The notes below the pieces were generated by a model, which saw only the letters and a list, made by a program, of their open reading frames with translations, did no database searches and was not told where the DNA came from. Of a stretch of 64,000 bases of DNA, positions 51,501 through 61,278 are shown in pieces. Each line of letters opens with the position of its first letter. Position 1 is the first letter of the stretch. The stretch is from positions 20,086,213 to 20,150,212 of the forward strand of contig NC_092574.1 of the NCBI RefSeq assembly GCF_037975245.1, written 5' to 3'. A program made the position numbers and the translations under genes. Source of the stretch: Apostichopus japonicus (taxonomy: Eukaryota; Echinodermata; Holothuroidea; Aspidochirotida; Stichopodidae).

Positions 51501-54416
51501 TTTATCATATATAATAATTGTGTTTATTTCAGTGTCAGTTCTATTATGTCCAACCCGTTATATCACTGTAGCATAGCACTGCATATTCTTATATACGTAA
51601 ATCAAGTTCTTAACACTTGGTTCTATCAAGTTTTACACCTTTATCAAATATTTTGGAAGATTCTCCAACGCCGCTTTCTATCAATGTCGTCAGGACTTTC
51701 TTTGATCCAGGCGGTTACGCCTGAAGTTTAGAACGTTTATACCAACCTTTATGACACTGCTAAATCTCGGTTCATCCAGTGCGAGTTGTCTGGCCATTCC
51801 CCACCACTGTGTTCCCATACCGGAAAACACGAACACAAGTCGTTGAGTACCCGTTCCGATACCGCTAAGAGACTTCCCCTCGATAACATTGTACGCCACA
51901 CGTGGATCATGTTCTATTTTAAGTCTCAATTGTTCTGCTGTCTCTCTTGGTGACCTAGCAAGAACACAGAGCCTGTACTCTTGATGTTGCCGTCGAATCG
52001 CTGCCGTCGTAAGAACATCACTGAAGTAACGTCCGTCATTGCCCACGACATCCGTCAAGAACTTGTGCCAGTCAGACACTGCTTGTTTCAAAGCACTTTC
52101 TGTTGTAGCAGAAAGGAATAAGATCGCTGGCGAGCCACTGTCGGGTTCACTTGAACAATGCGAAGGGGACCTGGAGAGTGATCTTTGGAGTGGCATGCGT
52201 TCAGATACTTGCTCGAATCCCTCCATTACGATGTGGGCGTTTGCACCACCAAACCCAAAGGAACTACATCCCGCGAATCGCTTCGCACCCTTTGGCCAGC
52301 GAGTAAGCTCGGTAGGAACTCGCATATTCAATTCGGTCCATTCAACTTGCTCATTTCCTTTGCTAAAGTGAACGACACGAGGAATTTGGCCATGGTATAA
52401 GGTTAGAGCTGTTTTAATGATGCCAGCGATACCAGCTGCTCCCTCACTGTGTCCGAAGTTAGATTTAACGGATCCTATATACAACGGAGGATGCTCATGC
52501 CCTCTCGTCAATCCTAGGGCTTCTCCGATGGCCGATGCCTCCGTACGATCACCAGCCTGTGTACCTGTGCCGTGTGCTTCAATATACACGACTTCATCTG
52601 TTTGGACATTTGCGACGTTGTAAGTTTTCTCTAAAAGTGACATCTGAGCATCGAGGCTTGGATTAGCGATTCCTGCGGTCCTACCGTCGTTACTGAGAGC
52701 ACTACCACGAATAACTGCATAAATTCTGTCGTCATCTTCCAATGCACGTTTGAGCGGTTTAAGAATGACTGCTCCAACACCTTCCCCTCTTGCATACCCA
52801 TCCGCACGTTGATCAAAACTTTTGCACTTTCCGTCAGGCGCCAGCATCCCAGCTTGACAAAATCCGATACTGGTAACGGGGAGTAAGGAAATATTTGCTC
52901 CACCTGCTATGGCCATCTCACACTGCCCACGTTTGATAGCTTCGCATGCAAGATGAATGGCATACAATGATGACGAACAAGCGGTATCGACGGTGAAACT
53001 TGGTCCTCTGAGATCGTATTCGTAAGAGATACGATTCGACGACATGCATGAGTTGGTTCCCGAGTTAGTGTATTGGTTAATATTGCTATTAGGCATGCTA
53101 AGAAGTACACCATATTCACTGGCTGTCACTCCAACATAGACTCCAGTGTTAGATCCCCGAATTGTTGGAGGGGGCATTCCAGCGTCTTCCAGGGACTCCC
53201 ATACCACTTCTAAGAGCAGTCGAACTTGTGGATCAAGGTGACTAGCTTCCTCTGCAAAAATCAAAAGTCAAAACATATAAAGAGGTTGCCCACATAAACA
53301 ATATACTTTACTCAAATCTGCATAGATCATATATGATTGTTTTAAGTCCCAACTTAAATCTCATCTTTTTTTGTTATGTACTTTAATAAATGATTTTGTA
53401 TTTATTTGTCTTAACCTTTTGTATATTAGTTTCATTAAGTGATTTATTGATTAACTGATTTTGCTTGTTAACTTTATTCCTTTTATTACTTTGTATGTAT
53501 CTTATATTTGTACTTCTCATGGAAAGTGCTATGAGATATACTTCTATGTAAAGCGCTATATAAATATAAATTATAACCATTATTTTTATTATTCGAAACC
53601 TTTATAAAATCGCCAGAACCGAGCGAGTCGATCATGGCCCATGTCTGATGCTCTCTACCCACCATCTGATTGGTAAATAATAACGTCTTTTGTTCCTAAA
53701 TCTGTAATGTTCTATTGATAGTTCCATAAGCTACCTATTGAACCGTTTTTGTTCTGCATGTGGTATTTACAAAAACTTATTCATAAGTTTTGATCATGAA
53801 ACATTTTCTGTTCCGAGAACCAGTCAATTTGCTTTATGGTATCGACCTCCCTCCCCCATCCCCTCCCTCGACCTCTCTATAAATGTCCGCATCACAAGAT
53901 AGGGAAGAGCTAGTATCGAGAGGGTAAATGTGGTGTACGTTTGTCGTAAACGAATGGTGGCGAAGTCTACAGTTGATTGAACGTTATACTGCTAGTATTT
54001 TCAGCCTCACCTGGTGATATTTTGAAGAATTGTCTATCGAAGTGTTCTGGGTGCTGCTTGAGGTATCCCGCTGTGAGGTTGTACATCTTTCCAGGTAGTT
54101 TATTACCAGGATACAGATAATGAGATGCGTCGAATCTTTCTGGTGGCGGTGGTGTGGTACAGTCCAGCCCTCTGGCCAGCATGTCCCAGAAGTCATAGAC
54201 ACTATCAATGCCGTCAGCATATCTGCATCCAATTCCAATTATCGCAACTTTCTCTTCTATAGGCATTGTCGGATCATCCGTGACCACCTGAGATGTACCA
54301 CGACCTTGCTTCAAAATCGTATTCTTAGAGGACGCAACCTTTGACCTTCGGTGAAAGGTCGACAGTCGTTTCCGGATACTCATAGCCCTTGATCTTGGGC
54401 CTTCAGATTCAGCCAT
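42653..54416 (-). CDS. type I iterative polyketide synthase, 4 coding exons
   Basis: Joining exons 54416-54011, 53251-51747, 50308-50215 and 48501-42653 at GT/AG borders gives 7,854 nt, 2,617 residues. Domains: KS (about 56-477; Cys227, His362, His403), linker (480-605), AT (606-960; Ser700 in GASVG, His805), DH (989-1290; His1029 in HxxxGxxxxP, Asp1208), structural KR (about 1345-1490), degenerate ER (1571-1847), KR (1905-2140; TGGxxGxG at 1911-1918, Lys2017, Ser2043, Tyr2056), ACP (Ser2225 in GLDS) and TE (2300-2550; Ser2378, Asp2503, His2533). It should elongate a malonyl-type chain, reduce beta-ketones and dehydrate, but not reduce enoyl groups. The type matches echinoderm PKS; sea urchin pks1 is needed for pigment. 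A basic N-terminal extension and a disordered C-terminal tail of about 65 residues are not assigned. The product is unknown. Confidence 0.93.
48502..50214 (-). other. PKS intron 3
   Basis: 1,713 bp with donor GTAAGT and acceptor CCACAG. No nested gene or recognisable element. Confidence 0.88.
50215..50308 (-). CDS. PKS coding exon 3 (94 nt, within AT)
   Basis: This short exon was found by needing to bridge the AT domain. Its acceptor is CTCTCGCAG|CGT and its donor CTG|GTAAGT. In phase 0 it codes 31 residues beginning RIDKILRKCGAKWSLLSLL, matching the AT segment before the conserved IAQPAI motif, and hands one base to exon 4. Confidence 0.9.
50309..51746 (-). other. PKS intron 2
   Basis: 1,438 bp with donor GTTGGT and acceptor TCGCAG. 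No nested gene recognised. Confidence 0.87.
51747..53251 (-). CDS. PKS coding exon 2 (KS core, linker, start of AT)
   Basis: The acceptor TTTTTGCAG joins exon 1 to give FFKISPEEASHLDPQVR, the expected KS continuity. Contains DTACSSS (Cys227), EAHGTGT (His362), KSNFGHSEGAAG (His403), and the AT opening RLVFVFSGMGTQW. It ends in phase 0 at AAG|GTTGGT, a weaker donor. Confidence 0.92.
53252..54010 (-). other. PKS intron 1
   Basis: 759 bp with donor GTGAGG and acceptor TTGCAG. It carries a LINE tail on the opposite strand. Confidence 0.9.
53330..53595 (+). mobile_element. 3' end of an L2/CR1-type LINE
   Basis: The plus strand encodes a short CFKSQLKSHLF-like segment, typical of the C-terminal end of invertebrate L2/CR1 ORF2. 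About 200 bp later comes the tail phrase GTAAAGCGCTATATAAATA, followed by an AT-rich ATT-type tail. It is a 5'-truncated copy within PKS intron 1, antisense to the gene. Confidence 0.6.
54011..54416 (-). CDS. PKS coding exon 1 (start of KS)
   Basis: Codes residues 1-135 and the first base of codon 136. A basic, Ser/Lys/Arg-rich leader of about 55 residues precedes the KS opening EEKVAIIGIGCRYADG. The donor is G|GTGAGG; reading past it leaves the KS pattern after FFKISP and soon stops. Confidence 0.93.
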
Positions 54417-54431
54417 GATGTTTGTCGAATC
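54417..54431 (-). promoter_or_regulatory. PKS 5' UTR remnant after a splice acceptor
   Basis: On the minus strand a pyrimidine-rich acceptor TTTCTCTCACACCAG ends 15 nt before the ATG. This implies at least one untranslated exon further upstream. Confidence 0.55.
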
Positions 54432-56116
54432 CTGGTGTGAGAGAAATATAATATAAATTATAGATTTTGTTAATTCAGAAATAACCTTATTTTATTTTAA
54501 ATATAATGCATTTTGAAATCCTAGAAGAACTAACAACAATGTTGTTCATATTCATATATGAATGTGTTCTTTCTACTATAAGCATAGGTCTCACACTCGT
54601 GTTTATTGGCCTAATTTCATACCTAGTTAGCCCAATTGGAATCCAGACTTGGATAATAATGCCATATAAACAATAAAAAATATATGCGGTAAACACTGAG
54701 GAGACATACTCAGGCATTTACCAGAACTGTAATGTGTGTTGGCTGGTTGTTAATATAACTTTGTTCATGATTGCGATAATTAAGAAGTGTAAGGAGAAGA
54801 TCTCACATCTAAGTAACAACGAATCTGTTATATAATATGTTAGAAATCTTAGATGCGCAAAGAACTAGGCTGTAAAATAATGGTACTTTTAAGAATCATT
54901 CTCCTTTCTCTTGCCATTCTGGGAACATTTGCGACGATCAGTCTCCAATCTTGTGCTTGAAAAAACAACAACATTTGATACTCCTGTAGAATGCTTGCCA
55001 ACATATGTGTAACAGATCATGAATCAACAGTTCCGTTAGTGTTTCTTATCTTGTTGATCCTGTTCATCGTTTCTCTCTCTCTTAACCATTAAAGGATCGT
55101 TCTTAAATTAAAAATTACATCAGCCTGATAGAACCGGGAATTATCCTCAAAGGTAACCACATGTGACGTCATAATAGTGAAATAGTGAAGAATAGAACTG
55201 AACAGTAATCGCTTAAATAGTCCATCTAATGTCGCTTCATGTCATGATCAACAAACAACTGTTAATTGGCTGTATTGAAGCATCCTGTACACATCAGTGG
55301 TATATTCGACTTCACCGGAGGGTGAACCCTGACAATCATCGTGTTGGAATAAAAGTATATTGCGGTTTTACCGCAAAATATACCAGAGAGAAAGAAAATG
55401 GTCACATTTATATGTTCACTATATAACACAGCTTTAAATAAGCACATACATCGAATTTCATCACCTAAAGACTCAATGGAATGGTTTTGGTTCTCCTTAA
55501 GTTTGACTTTATTTGAGAGTTACAACATGCAGGCACTTTTTCTTTCTTTGTAGAACAAGACTACAATTTGGTGGCAGCATTAACGAACTTTAAATATTAG
55601 GCAACAAGTTTAAAGAAAAGAAATTAAAGCAGGCAGTAATAATCAGCAGCTGTATACCTTCCAAGTTTCCAAAAGGGCTTGCCTAAAAAGTTTTGTCTAT
55701 GAAATTTCAAAATATATCTTAGAAACAGTATAGTGTAGCGGGTAGGAGGAATGATGGAGGTGGTGGGGTGGGGTGGGGAGGGGGAATGCAGATGAAAAGA
55801 GCATCCCTGTCAAACTATTTAGTCACCAAGGGTTTGTATCTCTCTCTCTCTTTAGTAAGGTGGGAAATTTTAAAAATGATGACGATGATCACTAACTATT
55901 CTAGTAATCCCATCGTTGGTGAGAAGAGTGAACCTCACTGAATGACCTTTGAAAATCCAACAACATAAGCGTATCTAGACTAGGGTTAGAGAGAAGTATG
56001 AGACTAATGAGAGACGGTGCATTGGATGGTGATACACATGGTGTTCGATAACGATACATTCACAACCGACATAAGCAAAAGCATAATTCCCTCTGATCCA
56101 GGTCTACCCCCATTCC

Positions 56117-56224
56117 CTCGCCCCAACCAACACCCTCTCCCATACACCCATCCTCGCCCCTACCAACACCCTCTCTTCTACCCGCATCCTCGCTCCTTCC
56201 GCACCACCCCCTACCTTACCCTCC
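56117..56224. repeat. C-rich 36-bp minisatellite, 3 copies
   Basis: CTCG recurs at 56117, 56153 and 56189, an exact 36-bp period, with units such as CTCGCCCCTACCAACACCCT. As 36 is a multiple of three, the plus frame reads a 12-residue Pro/His/Tyr-rich repeat, but there is no other sign of a gene. Confidence 0.85.
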
Positions 56225-57279
56225 CCTACCCCCACCCACTTCTATCTGCAGTCGTTATGATAATATACATGTTACGTCATTCATTAGACCGGTCTTTGAG
56301 CATTTAACTCATTTTGTTGAAATTTAGGCTCAGTTGGTTCGGCGTTAACTACTTTGGTAGAGGTCACAGTAATCTCATAACAGCTATGAAAACTCTCCGA
56401 GAGTTTTAAACGAGATAAAATACACAAAAGAAACACACAATGTGGGTAGTTTCAATAATGAAAACATAATTTATAGTCGAATAAAGTAAATTTATTTTGC
56501 CAATCATATCGCCATCGCCGTTTCAAACCTGGAATTGATTAATTTACTTCTTTTTCACGCAACTCTTGTCGTGCTAAGCGTATACGCGTACATGCGTCCG
56601 AGCAAACACTTCAAGTAACTTTACAGTTCGATGCATCAAGGAAACGAAATAAAAACCCTAATTGCCGGATGTTTTTGGAAAGGAACAATTAATTCAGTCC
56701 ATTAAATTAAATTGCCAAAACCCGTGACAGGTTAGTCCTTAACAGTAGGCTTCTGTATCATTTCTAACCGTTTTGAAACAAGTTGACGTCTATCCTCTCC
56801 ACTATGGACAGAAACAAAATCCGAGTAAATCCCTTCATCCGCAGTCACTTATAGAACCTTCAGTAAGGTTAAGGTCTAAGGGAAATATAATTTGTAGGAG
56901 GGACGTTCCCTTGAAACAACTATATTTATTTTTTCCGGTAATTTTGGTAATCCAATATAACCCAGTATTAGTCCAATTAAATCACAACAGTGACATGCAT
57001 CCTTCAAACCCTTGTTTTCCAAAAGTAAAATAATTACAATTTGTCTATAATTAATAGATCTAATTGAAATATGTCGTAGCACATACTCTAATTATACATA
57101 CACAAAGGTAAGATGGATATTTCCCGACTTTTCCCCCCTCATTTATAATGAATCTATCAAGACTTTGATCAAAAATGAATTCAACCTATGTATGTACGTG
57201 CTACCTACGGTAGTCCATAAGGGACGAGCTCTACACTAACTGTGATAGTATAACACGAAACACACGTCGAAACTCCGAT

Positions 57280-57344
57280 ACTTGTCGAGTTGACAAGTAA
57301 CGTTAACATGATAAGATACCACGGTACTTGTCAACTCGACAAAT
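57280..57344. repeat. hairpin motif present twice in inverted orientation
   Basis: ACTTGTCGAGTTGACAAGT (57280-57298) is itself a hairpin with a 7-bp stem. Its reverse complement recurs at 57326-57344 with one changed base. The pair can therefore fold in two nested ways. Confidence 0.8.
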
Positions 57345-57418
57345 ACCCCCACCCCACACTCCCACTCCTTCCCCTTTACTTGTTGTTCGAAGTTACGCGC
57401 AACGCATGCCTAAAACTA

Positions 57419-57604
57419 GACAATTTGGCAATTTTCGTCAAGATGTAACGTAAGCGTAACTAAATCGCCCAAAAAACATTACACATTTATGTCATGTTAT
57501 CAAGTTAATTGCAACATAGCAACAGGACAATTTGATAAGTTTTGTCGAAATGTAACGAAAGGGTACACGATATAAAAATATATAAATTTTGTCGAGATGT
57601 CGCG
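57419..57604. repeat. diverged short repeats with a TGTAACG core
   Basis: GACAATTTGGCAATTTTCGTC followed by AAGATGTAACG at 57419 is echoed at 57526 (GACAATTTGATAAGTTTTGTC, then GAAATGTAACG) and partly at 57585 (AATTTTGTCGAGATGTCGCG). Confidence 0.6.
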
Positions 57605-58549
57605 TTATACTAAAATGCTAAGCCTATTCAACTGTCCAAGAAAAACCACTGCGGCTATCTGTATAATAAAATAATTTCCACGAGAAAATCGATAACATTA
57701 ACTAACTTTAGTATCTTATTCCAAATGAGGATGGAGTACGGGTGGGGGGGGGGGGGCTGGCTGGGCGGGTAGACCCTCTTGTGGCCCTTTTGGGGTACCC
57801 TATAATCACTAAGGCATGGGATGTGAACTAAATGGGTAGTTCATAATATTTATATATTATCAGCAGCAGTGTCATCTAAAATAACCGATGATCGTATGTG
57901 CGGCGTGCTAATGTTTTTAACTGACAACAAACCAAGGATTGTGCCTACAAATCGGGCAAAGATCAAATTCAGTGTGGATGGATCACCCCGACAAAATTGT
58001 TATTTTCCCGACAGCTGAGAAAATGTTCCGGTCAAACAACAAGACTTTCTCCTCAAACCACAAAAGGTTGCCCCGTGAATCGTCGCTCTAATGACCCTAC
58101 CACATGCATTCCTCATATTTTTGAAAACAACCGTCCGTATTCATACTTTAGGAAAGACATTTTTTAGAATATAATTTCCGGGCTAGGTTGGGTGGTAGGG
58201 GGGGGGGGGGGGGTGAAGGTCGATACGGTACTATAAGCTTCGTTCATACGGACGCCCCTGATTATGAACCACTGTGTCAGTCTTACGTGTATCTATTTGA
58301 CAAAATTTGCGAATGTCAAATTTTCACAAAATTGTCAGAAAAGTTTGTGATTTGATCTTGATCTGTCTTAATCGATTGAAATGATCACACCGGGCTCAGA
58401 AAACAAGACATAACATGATAAAATTCATGCTATTTAACAAACCCTACCAAGTGCTATACGAAATAAAGAGGATAAACGCAGGTGGTTAAATTAAGGCATC
58501 CTTCCCCCTGCCCGAGTAATTCTTTGTTTCTTTTCTAATTATGGTCGTT

Positions 58550-58730
58550 CAGTCTCTTTTATTTACTCTATGATTCATTACTTACAAAAAAAAACCTCGG
58601 AATTATATCTGTTTTGTTCCAAGTATTAAACATAACGTTGTTTATCAAGCTTTAAGAATCACCGAAATTGCATGATCACGGAGGGAGGGGGAAGGGGGAG
58701 TGGGAGGGGTGCGGTAGGACTCCTCGCACC
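58550..58730. repeat. copy A of a local duplication (partner 60152-60335)
   Basis: Shares with the partner the order CTCTTTT, ACTCTATNATTCAT, TTACAAAA, TCGGAATTAT, TTTATCA, CACCGAAAT and then a G-rich run of GGGAGG type. Diverged by substitutions and indels. Confidence 0.65.
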
Positions 58731-59451
58731 TTAACCCTTCTGTTCTCTTTAACCGTTTGGGAGAATGGCGTGTGCTATTTTGGGTGACATTTTGTATACA
58801 TCGTGATATAAATATAGTGTAGTATAACAGAAACTGGTCTCATCGCAGTTGTAAAATGCCACCATCAATATATTGTGAATAATTGGTAATTCAGCTATAA
58901 GGGACGGAATACTTAAACGGGCAACAAGGGACATTATTGACAAATAAAACGTGCCTTGAACAAACACAACCTATACGTAACCACATAAGAAGAATAACAA
59001 AGGTGACATTTTCCTAAACACTATCTTTTTTCTTTCCTTTTTTTTTGTGCGACCCGACCGAGAATTGTTCACCTTTTGGAGAACTCCCTACTTTGAAATA
59101 GGACAAACAAAACAAAAACTTCCCTTCACAAAAAGAAACGTCACGATTTGTTTGAAAGTTCAACCCTGAAGGTGGTAACATGCACCAACATGACCACATT
59201 AGGGATATATTTACTTTCATGTTCTACTTTCGAAGTCAGTGATCACGTCAAAACAAGTTTAAATTAAAGAAGTTGGTGGAGTTTACAATGTAAACGGTTT
59301 TGGTAATGCAAAGTTCTTGAGAGATCAGGGATTAAATGTCCTGTCAGGAGGACCGCCATTTTGTCAAATCTTTAACAGACCATATGGTAGCTCGATATGA
59401 ACATGAATATAATTATATAATTACATATTCATGCTCGAATATATTTATTAT

Positions 59452-59455
<4 letters not shown>

Positions 59456-59521
<66 letters not shown>
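59456..59521. repeat. (TA)n microsatellite
   Basis: About 33 pure TA units. Confidence 0.95.
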
Positions 59522-59523
<2 letters not shown>

Positions 59524-59897
59524 GAGTATATATACTTTCGAAACGAATTAAACTTTGCATTTCTGTGCATATTAACTGAAATTGAAGGCTACCATCTATG
59601 GAGACGTACTTTGCCAGCATGCCGAAATTCAGCATTTCGAAAATTAAAAAGTAACATCAAGATAAGCAAAACAACAACAACAACAAGTTTTTTAAAACAT
59701 GCATGGGTTGAGATTTACAAATTTAGAAAAGATTTTTGAATTTTTACCGCGTCTGTAATTCATTGACGTCATAAACTCTTGTACGGTCGGCATGCTTTGT
59801 TTTGTAAGACCCTAAAAAAAACTCCTAATTTGAAATAACACATGACGTATTTATAAGCACATTTTCCGGTAAGTCTGTAAAGCATTCCCAAAGAGAC

Positions 59898-60545
59898 AGT
59901 GTATACTAAATTTAATAAAGATATATGGAATTATTCCCAAAATGGTTGTAATTGAAACTCTCTTTAATAAATAATGATCTCGAGATCAAACACATTATTT
60001 CGACATGCTTGAACAGTTCAAAGAAACAGAAATATAGAATAAATAAGGACTCAGAAGCAAATTAGAATGAAGGTTTGCTGACATTTAGATGTCATCAATA
60101 TTGATATTCCGTTTTTTTAATCAACATATTGAACTGGATTAAAGCGTTCACACTCTTTTCATACTCTATCATTCATGATTTACAAAAAGCAATCGGAATT
60201 ATTCTGTCTTTGTATTGAATTGCTTAAAAGAGGAACAAAACGTTTGATGTTCTCAGTATAAAACATAATGTCGTTTATCAGCTTATGAGTCACCGAAATG
60301 TAATAATCAAGAAGGGAGGGAAGGGGGGAGGGGTGAGGGGTATACTTAGTGTATACTATATTAATAAAAATGTATGGAATATGTTTCCAAAATTGTTGTA
60401 ATGAAAGTAACAGAAATATAGAATAAATACGGACTCAGAAGTAAATCAGAATGAATGTTTGCTGACATTTAGATGTCATGAACATTTAGATTCTGTCGTT
60501 TTCCTATCAACATATTGAACATGATTAAAGCGATGTAGTTTTTAT
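59898..60545. repeat. pair of diverged direct repeats
   Basis: GTGTATACTAAATTTAATAA and its flank at about 59898-60150 recur at about 60348-60545, including ACAGAAATATAGAATAAATA, GGACTCAGAAG, TTTGCTGACATTTAGATGTC and CAACATATTGAAC. The second copy lacks about 65 bp. The offset is about 383 bp in the right part. Confidence 0.75.
60152..60335. repeat. copy B of the local duplication (partner 58550-58730)
   Basis: Same motif order as copy A, about 1.6 kb away, again ending in a G-rich stretch. It sits between the two copies of the other duplication at 59898-60545. Confidence 0.65.
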
Positions 60546-60587
60546 CAAAACCGAAAACAAGAACAAAAACAACACAACATAACTTAC

Positions 60588-60700
60588 CTCCGTTACAAAG
60601 ACATAGTAAAATCCAGTTGTTCTTCTTTAACACGGACCACCAGCCTCTGTCAACGTCAGTGGGAGAAGTAACGTCAAGGAATCAAGAAATCACCTGCCTT
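60588..60700 (-). promoter_or_regulatory. candidate PKS 5' untranslated exon and promoter-proximal DNA
   Basis: On the minus strand a near-perfect donor GAG|GTAAGTT ends at 60588. The preceding sequence has two TGACGT half-sites of the CRE type 18 bp apart (60653-60658, 60671-60676) and a three-codon upstream frame (ATG TCT TTG TAA). Linking it to the acceptor at 54431 is inference only; the 5' boundary is unknown. Confidence 0.25.
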
Positions 60701-61074
60701 CTGTCGTAATACTGTCCAAGCGGATGTTCTTCATTATTAGGAGAGCAAGTATAAAGTATAGGCTGTTATGTAATTACGTATTATTCCCCTATTATAGATA
60801 TGGGATATGTTTGTGTGTGCAGGATATGATAGGATAACTTTGTCCACGTTGTAGATGTCTAATTAAACTTCCCGCTGACTCATTCACACACACCTTCCTC
60901 TATATGATCTTATAACTCAAGAATTACAAGATGTAACAACATACAGCAAAAATTAAATATCATTTAAATATGGTAATGTGCTCTCGCAGATCTTTCCAGG
61001 GTAAGGGTAGACTACAAACAGGAAATTAAAAATAACACTCATTTTCATATTGATAGGGCGTATAGGTCAGTGCA

Positions 61075-61278
<204 letters not shown>

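Larger units (their letters stand above)
54432..60587. other. noncoding DNA upstream of the PKS coding region
   Basis: Possibly a first intron of about 6.2 kb if the donor at 60588 is used. No gene seen. Minisatellites and diverged duplications inside are listed separately. Confidence 0.4.

Noticed and set aside
58195-58260. ACGGACGCCCCTG as the end of a DNA transposon
   Set aside because: It resembles the CAGGGGCGT end but no matching left end with a target duplication was found.
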